Shown here: piece by piece, positions 57,509 through 64,000 of the stretch | Position numbering within the stretch: position 1 is the first letter of the stretch | Layout: every line of letters starts with the position of its first letter | Assembly (NCBI RefSeq): GCF_005886105.2 | Contig: NZ_PNCO02000001.1 | Span: 3,238,501-3,302,500, forward strand | Reading direction: 5' to 3' | From: Pseudoalteromonas galatheae | Lineage (GTDB): Bacteria > Pseudomonadota > Gammaproteobacteria > Enterobacterales > Alteromonadaceae | Length of the DNA stretch: 64,000 nucleotides | The notes under the pieces: generated by a model | Told to the model about the DNA's origin: nothing | Databases searched by the model: none | The model's input: only the letters and a program-made list of their open reading frames with translations | Made by a program: the position numbers and the translations under genes

Positions 57509-58806
57509 TTCGTCAACCTCGTTGGTAGTGGCTTCGTCTTCTCATTTTTACTGTAGAAGAATAGCAATACGAAGAACATGAAGTAAGTTACTGTCGTAAT
57601 TTGCGACAATAGCGTTTTAAAGTCAGTTTGCGGTGTTGCACCAATCCAACCAAGGATAACAAAAGTGACAACAAACTGAGCAATGTTCAACTTATGGAAG
57701 CCACAGCGGTAGCGAATCGAACGAACAGAACCACGGTCAATCCAAGGCAATAGTGCCAATGCTACAATTGATGCACCCATCGCAAGTACGCCGATTAGCT
57801 TATCAGGGATTGCACGAAGGATCGCATAGAATGGCGTAAAGTACCAAACTGGGAAAATGTGCTCTGGCGTTTTCAGCGGGTTTGCTGCTTCGAAGTTTGG
57901 CGCTTCAAGGAAGAAACCGTTCATTTCTGGTGCGAAGAAAACAATTGCACAGAAGAAAATTAAGAAGCCAGCAACACCTAAGACATCTTTTACTGTGTAG
58001 TAAGGGTGGAATGGAATTGCATCCACAATATCTTTTTTGTCAGTGTAGTATTCATGGAATTTAAATTTAGGTTTGTCTTCCTCAGCCACAGAGCCTTTCT
58101 TACGCTTGATCTCAACACCGTCTGGGTTGTTCGATCCTACTTCGTGAAGTGCAACAATGTGAAGGAATACCAAGATAACCAGTACTAATGGTAGGGCAAT
58201 AACATGTAGTGCAAAGAAGCGGTTAAGCGTTGCACCTGAAATAACGTAGTCACCACGGATCCAAAGCGTTAAGTCATCACCAATTACAGGGATTGCACCG
58301 AATAATGAAATGATTACCTGAGCACCCCAGAAAGACATCTGGCCCCAAGGAAGTAAGTATCCCATGAATGCTTCAGCCATTAGCGCTAAGAAGATAAACA
58401 TACCAAACAACCATAGAAGTTCGCGTGGCTTTTGGTAAGAACCATAAATCATACCGCGGAACATATGGAGATAGACCACCACGAAGAACGCGGACGCGCC
58501 AGTGGAGTGTAAGTATCGCAATAACCAACCATATTCAACATCACGCATGATGTATTCTACTGATGCAAAGGCACCTTCAGCAGAAGGAACAAAGTTCATA
58601 GTCAGCCAGATACCAGTCACAATCTGGTTTACCAATACTAAAATGGCGAGTGAGCCAAACAAGTACCAGAAGTTAAAGTTCTTTGGCGCTGGGTATTGAG
58701 CAATATGCATATTCCAGACGCGAGTCATTGGAATACGAGCATCGATCCAATCAACAACTTTGCCCACTACGCCCGTATTTTCTGCTTTATCTACATTTAC
58801 AGACAT
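57505..58806 (-). CDS. petB: Cytochrome b of the bc1 complex
   Basis: The 433-residue, eight-TM protein carries the two b haems and the quinol sites. The paired His motifs are visible (LRYLHSTGASAFFVVVYLHMFRGM and RFFALHVIALPLVLVILVFLHIVAL), as is the Qo-site PEW-like PVWYFTPFYAILRA. The length indicates a full-length cytochrome b with the C-terminal domain, not the split b6/IV form. Stop and start codons overlap with petA and petC. Confidence 0.97.
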   Translation of the reverse strand: MSVNVDKAENTGVVGKVVDWIDARIPMTRVWNMHIAQYPAPKNFNFWYLFGSLAILVLVNQIVTGIWLTMNFVPSAEGAFASVEYIMRDVEYGWLLRYLHSTGASAFFVVVYLHMFRGMIYGSYQKPRELLWLFGMFIFLALMAEAFMGYLLPWGQMSFWGAQVIISLFGAIPVIGDDLTLWIRGDYVISGATLNRFFALHVIALPLVLVILVFLHIVALHEVGSNNPDGVEIKRKKGSVAEEDKPKFKFHEYYTDKKDIVDAIPFHPYYTVKDVLGVAGFLIFFCAIVFFAPEMNGFFLEAPNFEAANPLKTPEHIFPVWYFTPFYAILRAIPDKLIGVLAMGASIVALALLPWIDRGSVRSIRYRCGFHKLNIAQFVVTFVILGWIGATPQTDFKTLLSQITTVTYFMFFVLLFFYSKNEKTKPLPTRLTK

Positions 58807-59396
58807 TATGCAACCCCTTCTTCTTCACCTACCAAAATAGTAGTGTCGTCAATAAAGGTATACGGTGGGATCTCTAAGTTTAGAGGTGCAGGTACGTTTT
58901 GGAATACGCGACCCGCCATATCAAACTTCGAACCGTGACAAGGACAGAAGAAACCACTATCAGTGCCTTCTACTTTTTCGCCAAAACTTCCGTTAAGGAA
59001 AGATGGTGAACATCCTAAGTGAGTACAAATCCCAACAGCGACGAAGATCTCAGGTCGCTTAGAACGAAAACCGTTCTGCGCAGACGCCAACTGTTGTGGC
59101 TCTTCAGAGTTAGGATCACGAAGTTGGTCTTCGTGTTGCTTCATTTGTTCTAGCATTTTTGGTGTACGATTAACAATCCAAACAGGTTTGCCTCGCCACT
59201 CAACACGAATAAGTTGTCCAGACTCAAGTTTGCTGATATCTACTTCTACAGGCGCACCTGCAGATTTAGCTCGCTCACTTGGATTCCAGGACGCAATAAA
59301 AGGAACAGCAGCTCCAACCGCACCAACGCCACCTACAACAGAGGTAGCGATAGTTAAAAAGCGACGTCGGCTGTTGTCTACAGGCGCATTGCTCAT
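58806..59396 (-). CDS. petA: Rieske iron-sulfur protein of the bc1 complex
   Basis: The 196-residue protein starts with a Tat-like twin-Arg signal anchor (NSRRRFLTIATSVVGGVGAVGAAVPF). Rieske boxes are CTHLGC (Cys124, His126, Cys129) and CPCHGS (Cys151, Cys153, His154), giving the 2Fe-2S ligands and the disulfide. First gene of petABC. Confidence 0.97.
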   Translation of the reverse strand: MSNAPVDNSRRRFLTIATSVVGGVGAVGAAVPFIASWNPSERAKSAGAPVEVDISKLESGQLIRVEWRGKPVWIVNRTPKMLEQMKQHEDQLRDPNSEEPQQLASAQNGFRSKRPEIFVAVGICTHLGCSPSFLNGSFGEKVEGTDSGFFCPCHGSKFDMAGRVFQNVPAPLNLEIPPYTFIDDTTILVGEEEGVA

Positions 59397-59850
59397 CCAC
59401 TTATCTCCACTTGATTCCCAACACTTGCTATATTGAGAACATCAGTTACAGCAGGTTAATTTAAGAAATTACAAAATAGACGCGATCATAAATAAATACC
59501 TTGATTAAAACAAGGTTATTCCAGATCCATGCCCGAATAAACCCGCAGATAATCATCTATGATTACTTCGAGCATGAAACCGCGTATTCATGATATCGCG
59601 TCTGACACAACAATATACTGACTAAGATCAACCCCCGACTAAGGATACGCACCAAATCGCATGACTGGATCTCAGGTCTTTCTACTTGCTCCGCCAATTG
59701 TAGCAAAAAAAACCGCCAAGTTACCGCTCGATTTGCACTAATTATTATATTTATTGAACTTTTTTAACTCGATGCGATATTTTTGAGCGAAATTGAAGGA
59801 AATCTCAAGAACAAGCTTACTCCAATTGCTGAGTTCCACAGTATTAAAAA
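59397..59850. other. Gene-free stretch upstream of petA
   Basis: About 450 AT-rich bases that must contain the petABC promoter; I cannot single out a convincing one. No RNA gene or repeat is seen. Confidence 0.4.
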
Positions 59851-59852
59851 CA

Positions 59853-59878
59853 AAAAACCCAGCATAAGCTGGGTTTTT
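59853..59878 (-). terminator. Intrinsic terminator of rplM-rpsI
   Basis: An 11-bp stem (AAAAACCCAGC and complement) with loop ATAA and an A/T run on both sides lies about 20 bp past the rpsI stop. Confidence 0.9.
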
Positions 59879-59899
59879 GAATTCTTGAAACGTAATAAA

Positions 59900-60289
59900 T
59901 TAACGCTTAGAGAACTGTGTCTTCTTACGTGCTTTCTTAAGACCAACTTTCTTACGCTCAACTTTACGAGCATCACGAGTAACAAAGCCAGCTTTACGTA
60001 GAGTTGGACGTAGTGACTCGTCAAACTCCATTAGTGCACGTGTGATACCGTGACGGATAGCACCCGCTTGACCAGTTGTACCACCACCTGCAACAGTGAT
60101 GTATAAGTCAAACTTTTCTGTCATTTCAACTAACTCTAGAGGCTGACGAACAACCATGCGAGAAGTTTCACGACCGAAGAACTCTTCTAAAGAGCGCTTA
60201 TTGATTACGATGTTGCCAGTGCCTGGGCGTAGGAATACGCGAGCACTTGAACTTTTACGACGACCTGTACCGTAGTATTGATTTGCCAT
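59900..60289 (-). CDS. rpsI: 30S ribosomal protein S9
   Basis: The 129-residue product begins [23 protein letters not shown] and ends [12 protein letters not shown], the basic tail that reaches the P-site tRNA. It follows rplM by 11 bp, the usual pair. Confidence 0.98.
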   Translation of the reverse strand: MANQYYGTGRRKSSSARVFLRPGTGNIVINKRSLEEFFGRETSRMVVRQPLELVEMTEKFDLYITVAGGGTTGQAGAIRHGITRALMEFDESLRPTLRKAGFVTRDARKVERKKVGLKKARKKTQFSKR

Positions 60290-60300
60290 GATAGTGCTCC

Positions 60301-60729
60301 TTAAATGTCTAGAACCTGAGGCTGCTGTGCAGCGTGGTTGTGCTCGTTACCAGCGTAAACTTTAAGTTTACGGAACATTTCACGACCTAGAGGACCGCGA
60401 GGTAACATGCCTTTAACCGCTTTCTCGATGATCATTTCAGGCTTTTTAGCTTGAAGTTTCTCAAAGTTGATAGACTTAAGGCCACCTGGGTAACCAGAGT
60501 GAGCATAGTACATTTTGTCCTGAGTTTTATTACCAGTTACAGTAACTTTCTCAGCGTTGATTACGATGATGTAATCACCAGTGTCAACGTGTGGAGTGTA
60601 CTCAGCTTTATGCTTACCGCGAAGGCGACGAGCGATTTCAGTAGCGATGCGACCTAAAGTTTTACCTTCAGCGTCAACTACGTACCAGTCACGTTTTACA
60701 GTTTCTGGTTTAGCAACAAACGTTTTCAT
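60301..60729 (-). CDS. rplM: 50S ribosomal protein L13
   Basis: The 142-residue product ([33 protein letters not shown]..., [23 protein letters not shown]) is a standard L13, an early assembly protein of the large subunit. First gene of rplM-rpsI behind an extended -10 promoter. Confidence 0.98.
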   Translation of the reverse strand: MKTFVAKPETVKRDWYVVDAEGKTLGRIATEIARRLRGKHKAEYTPHVDTGDYIIVINAEKVTVTGNKTQDKMYYAHSGYPGGLKSINFEKLQAKKPEMIIEKAVKGMLPRGPLGREMFRKLKVYAGNEHNHAAQQPQVLDI

Positions 60730-60888
60730 TATAAAAATCCAAAGTTTTCAATTTTAAAACCACAGGCAGTCCTTGGACTACCGCTCTACTTGTATTTGCT
60801 TTAACCCCTTCGAGTTTAAGACTTTTATGCCGCTCAAGTCAGTGGCTAAGCCGACGAGGGCAATAGAACGCAACGTGGCAGGCCGCGG

Positions 60889-60917
60889 ATTATAGCAAGC
60901 CTTCTGGGTGAAAACCA
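60889..60917 (-). promoter_or_regulatory. Promoter for rplM-rpsI
   Basis: The minus strand has TGCTATAAT, a consensus -10 with an upstream TG; a weak TGGTTT lies 17 bp before it. The start would be about 155 bp upstream of rplM, leaving a long leader with a GC-rich start (CCGCGGCC). The rest of the 60.73-61.08 kb gap shows nothing else clear. Confidence 0.7.
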
Positions 60918-61081
60918 GCGCTTGGTGCTTTTTTCTACAAGAAAATCTGAAGAATTTCGAAAAAAATCGAAAAGGCAAAAAATCCAACGAAACGATGACG
61001 TATGCGTGAAACGGACTTATTCAAATACGATGTTTACCACCCCATGTCGAACAAGTCCTCTTAACAGAAAAGTAATTGCCG

Positions 61082-62170
61082 TTAGGCTAAGTGCTCTTTT
61101 GCTAAATATTCATGGGATTGCATTTCTTGCAAACGGCTTATGCAGCGTTTGAACTCAAAATTCAGTGTGCCATCGGTATAAAGTTCAGTAATAGGCGCCG
61201 CCGCCGAGATGATAAGCGTCACATTTCGCTCGTAAAATTCATCCACAAGCGCAATAAAACGTCTTGCAGCATCATCGTTTTGCTGGCCCATTTGCTTCAC
61301 ATTAGACAAGATAACAGTGTTATATAACCGGCTGATTTCCATGTAATCCACTTGCGAACGAGCGGTTTCACATAGCGCAGGAAAGTCAAACATAACGATA
61401 CAGTCAGACACCATTCGAGTTTGGATCATCCGACCTTCAATCTCGATTGCTTGGCCAGCAGTACCCGGCTCTGGAGACAATTTGTTAAAGTAATCGAATA
61501 AGTTTTCATCCGCTTGCTTATCAAGCGGACTGTGAAAAATTTCCGCTTGTTCCAAAGTACGTAAACGATAGTCAATACCCGAGTCTACATTAACAACCTC
61601 AGTATTGGCCTTTACCAACTCAATGGCAGGTAAAAATCGAGCTCGCTGGAGCCCATTTCGGTACAGTTCATCGGGGATTATATTAGAAGTCGCTACCAAT
61701 ACGATTCCACGTTCAAACAGCGCCTGCATTAATCCACCAAGTAGCATGGCATCGGTGATATCTTGGACAAAAAATTCATCAAAACAAATAAGATCAGTTT
61801 CTGATTTAAAAGTGTCGGCAATGCTTTCCAGCGGATTTTTTATGTCTTTGAGCTTTTTCAATTCTGCGTGAACACGATGCATAAAGCGGTGAAAATGCAC
61901 CCGCATTTTGCGCTCCGTCGGCAACGCATCGTAGAAAGTATCAACTAGATAAGTTTTTCCACGCCCTACTCCACCCCAAAAGTATAAACCCTTCACTTTT
62001 GGTTGCTCAACTTTGCCAAACAAGCGTGAGAAGAAACTTTGTTTGACTGGTGGCTGATTGACAAGGTCGTCATACAGTCGCTGTAAATGCTTTACGGCAT
62101 TTTCTTGCGCACTGTCATATTGAAAATCATCACGTTGTAGGTCTTGCTGATATTTTTCCCAAGGCGTCAT
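61082..62170 (-). CDS. zapE: Cell division AFG1-type ATPase ZapE
   Basis: The 362-residue AAA-type ATPase has Walker A in YFWGGVGRGKTYLVD (about 70), Walker B in LICFDEFFVQD and conserved MRVHFHRFMHRVH. ZapE is membrane-associated and acts on the Z ring under stress or low oxygen. Length matches E. coli YhcM (375). Divergent from zapG, as in E. coli. Confidence 0.95.
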   Translation of the reverse strand: MTPWEKYQQDLQRDDFQYDSAQENAVKHLQRLYDDLVNQPPVKQSFFSRLFGKVEQPKVKGLYFWGGVGRGKTYLVDTFYDALPTERKMRVHFHRFMHRVHAELKKLKDIKNPLESIADTFKSETDLICFDEFFVQDITDAMLLGGLMQALFERGIVLVATSNIIPDELYRNGLQRARFLPAIELVKANTEVVNVDSGIDYRLRTLEQAEIFHSPLDKQADENLFDYFNKLSPEPGTAGQAIEIEGRMIQTRMVSDCIVMFDFPALCETARSQVDYMEISRLYNTVILSNVKQMGQQNDDAARRFIALVDEFYERNVTLIISAAAPITELYTDGTLNFEFKRCISRLQEMQSHEYLAKEHLA

Positions 62171-62293
62171 CGACTTAAATATTTTTTTACGATTTGTTTG
62201 TAGGTTATATTAACACGACTGTATTCACAGCGTATATTTAACTCTAACAGAGTTTTAATTTTATTTGCCGTTGAGGCACACAGGGAGAAACAT

Positions 62294-62749
62294 ATGACTA
62301 CCGTTACTTGGCTTGGATTACTGATTATTGTTGCCATTGCTGCATTCTTTTTAGGTGGCTTTGTAACGAAAAAGCAGTTCAAACACCATGAGTTAGAAGT
62401 GCAAGCACAACAAGCTAAACACGACCTTGAGCAATATCGTCAAGATGTATCAGATCACCTATCTAGCACCAAAAAGCTGGTAAATAAAATGCAAGATAGC
62501 TATCAGCAATTGCTTACCCACGTGGAAGAAACGAATCAGCTACTTACACAGGATCGCCCATCTCATCCTGCGGAGCCTTTTTTCTCGAAAGAGACCACAG
62601 AACAGCTACAAGCTTCTCTACAAGCACGTCCAGAGAGAAGACGTAAGCAAGATCCAAGCTTTGAGGCGCCACCAAGTGATTATGCAGAAGGTGAAACTGG
62701 GTTATTTTCTGGTCAAAAAAAAGAAAGTGAGCAAATTAAAGCCTCTTGA
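62294..62749 (+). CDS. zapG: ZapG (YhcB, DUF1043) membrane protein
   Basis: The 151-residue protein has one N-terminal TM (WLGLLIIVAIAAFFLGGFVTKK), a coiled coil (FKHHELEVQAQQAKHDLEQYRQDV) and a hydrophilic tail rich in Pro, Ser and Glu. This is the build of YhcB, which links cell elongation and division. AGGGAG lies upstream of the start. Confidence 0.93.
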   Translation: MTTVTWLGLLIIVAIAAFFLGGFVTKKQFKHHELEVQAQQAKHDLEQYRQDVSDHLSSTKKLVNKMQDSYQQLLTHVEETNQLLTQDRPSHPAEPFFSKETTEQLQASLQARPERRRKQDPSFEAPPSDYAEGETGLFSGQKKESEQIKAS

Positions 62750-62864
62750 TGAAACTTTTTGTCGACCCCATAGTCTTTAAAAGAAGTTATTGATTACTAA
62801 TAAGAGGCTAGTTATCAGCCTCTTATGACCTATATTAACGCTAATAGCGGAGTACTTCACGACT

Positions 62865-64000
62865 ATGAAATTTAAACTATCTTTGTTATCGGCCGCTTTA
62901 CTCTCTTCTAGCTTATTGCTGTTACCGCAGCAAAGCATGGCCAAACTTCCTGTTGCCGTAGACGGCCAGCAGCTGCCAACGCTAGCACCCATGCTGGAAA
63001 AAGTAGCCCCCGGCGTTGTCAGTATCCAAGTAAAAGGCGCTAAAGAAGTGCGTCGTCGCGTCGACCCTTTCGATTTTTTCTTTGGACAACCGCAACCACG
63101 TAGTCAAAAGCGCCCTTTTAGTGGCCTCGGCTCAGGTGTCATTATCAATGCAGATAAAGGCTATGTGGTTACGAACAATCACGTTATTGATGATGCAGAC
63201 GAAATGCTGGTCACTCTGAAGGATGGCAGAGAGTTTGAGGCTAAATTAATCGGTAGCGACGCCGAATCTGATATCGCATTACTACAAATCGATGGCGAAG
63301 ACCTAACAGAAATCAAACTCGCTAATTCAGACAAGTTGAGAGTGGGTGATTTTTCCGTTGCTATTGGTAACCCATTTGGTTTAAGTCATACAGTCACTTC
63401 AGGGATAATCAGTGCACTAGGTCGTAGCGGCCTGAATATCGAAGGCTATGAAGACTTTATCCAAACAGATGCGGCAATCAACCAAGGTAACTCAGGTGGT
63501 GCTTTGGTTAACTTAAACGGCGAACTCATTGGTATCAACACTGCTATTTTAGGTGCATCTGGTGGAAATGTAGGGATCGGCTTTGCTATTCCGTCAAACA
63601 TGATGAAAAATCTGGTGGACCAAATTGTCGAGTATGGCGAAGTTCGCCGTGGCTCATTAGGTATTTTAGGCCGTACCCTAGATGCTGGTCTAGCTAAAGC
63701 GCAAGGTTTCGAAGTTAAACGTGGTGCTTATGTCATGCGTGTAGTTGAAGACTCAGCAGCGGACAAAGCCGGCCTGAAAGCCAATGATGTTATTGTCAGC
63801 CTAAACGGAGACGAAATTGAGAGCTTTAATGAACTTCACGGTAAAGTGGCGACAATGGGTGAAGGTCGTGAAGTGCGACTTGGCGTCTACCGTGATGGCA
63901 AGACCAAATTTATCGACGTGGAGCTTGGTGGCAAGCAAGAAGAACAGGCTAACGCTGAGGACGTACATCCAAACCTACGAGGTGCGGTACTAGAGAGTGG
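62865..64000 (+). CDS. degQ: Periplasmic serine protease DegQ/DegP (HtrA family), 3' end outside window
   Basis: The visible 378 codons encode a signal peptide (LLSAALLSSSLLLLPQQSMA), a trypsin-like domain with His106 (VVTNNHVID), Asp136 (SDIALLQ) and Ser210 (NQGNSGGALVN), and a first PDZ domain (GSLGILGRTLDAGLAKAQGF...DKAGLKANDVIVSLNG). A cleaved signal and the start of a second PDZ linker favour DegQ/DegP over the membrane-bound DegS. The order zapE/zapG-degQ is that of E. coli. The frame continues past base 64000. Confidence 0.93.
   Translation, partial: MKFKLSLLSAALLSSSLLLLPQQSMAKLPVAVDGQQLPTLAPMLEKVAPGVVSIQVKGAKEVRRRVDPFDFFFGQPQPRSQKRPFSGLGSGVIINADKGYVVTNNHVIDDADEMLVTLKDGREFEAKLIGSDAESDIALLQIDGEDLTEIKLANSDKLRVGDFSVAIGNPFGLSHTVTSGIISALGRSGLNIEGYEDFIQTDAAINQGNSGGALVNLNGELIGINTAILGASGGNVGIGFAIPSNMMKNLVDQIVEYGEVRRGSLGILGRTLDAGLAKAQGFEVKRGAYVMRVVEDSAADKAGLKANDVIVSLNGDEIESFNELHGKVATMGEGREVRLGVYRDGKTKFIDVELGGKQEEQANAEDVHPNLRGAVLES

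Overview
The window looks like chromosomal DNA of a marine gammaproteobacterium of the order Alteromonadales, most likely Pseudoalteromonas. This rests on familiar gene orders (rpmG-rpmB-radC-coaBC-slmA; rsmI/lpoA-yraN-diaA-dolP; rplM-rpsI-petABC-sspAB; zapE/zapG-degQ), on several Alteromonadales-type families (a large TonB receptor beside an S9 peptidase, TIGR04219, TIGR03899, DUF2333) and on moderate-to-low GC. The species call is an inference from recognised proteins; no search was run.

Region 1 (1-5.5 kb) is accessory. It begins inside a large protein that may be the C-terminal half of a STAND/NACHT-type defence sensor (tentative). It then carries a compact three-gene cassette: a coiled-coil lipoprotein, a thermolysin-fold (M4-like) peptidase with no signal peptide or propeptide, and a small membrane protein. 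I do not recognise this cassette as a named system. Region 2 (5.9-10.9 kb) is an RND efflux operon (TetR regulator, periplasmic adaptor, inner-membrane pump) read leftwards behind a 37-bp palindromic operator. Region 3 (11-24 kb) holds mostly housekeeping and signalling genes: a small hydrolase, a block of 91-bp REP-like tandem repeats, a chemoreceptor, rsmJ, a response regulator, prlC, gor, a double-domain hydrolase lipoprotein and a divergent ToxR/CadC-type regulator. Region 4 (24-34 kb) is rpmGB, radC, coaBC and slmA, with dut missing from the order familiar from E. coli, then an S9 peptidase and a TonB-dependent receptor.

Region 5 (34-43.5 kb) contains a MITE-like element, a REC-(degenerate GGDEF)-EAL phosphodiesterase, a TIGR03899 protein, a copper-chaperone/DUF2333/TIGR04219 operon, the psp envelope-stress operon with a sigma-54-like promoter, and dusA.

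Region 6 (about 43.44-48.68 kb) is the most interesting part: a 5.2-kb island integrated in the 5' end of dusA. A 41-bp direct repeat flanks it, and the displaced original dusA start survives at the far end. Cargo is a tyrosine recombinase, a pentapeptide-repeat/K+-channel fusion, a small unknown protein, a decayed S24 phage repressor, and an AvcD-type anti-phage dCTP deaminase preceded by a short gene or RNA at the position of the AvcI inhibitor. The avcD ribosome-binding site and start codon lie in a 14-bp hairpin, which suggests translational control of the deaminase.

Region 7 (49-64 kb) is core: a serine hydrolase, rnpB (RNase P RNA), rsmI, lpoA-yraN-diaA-dolP (peptidoglycan synthesis, replication timing and outer-membrane quality control), sspAB, the cytochrome bc1 genes petABC, rplM-rpsI, zapE, zapG and a DegQ-type protease cut by the window end.
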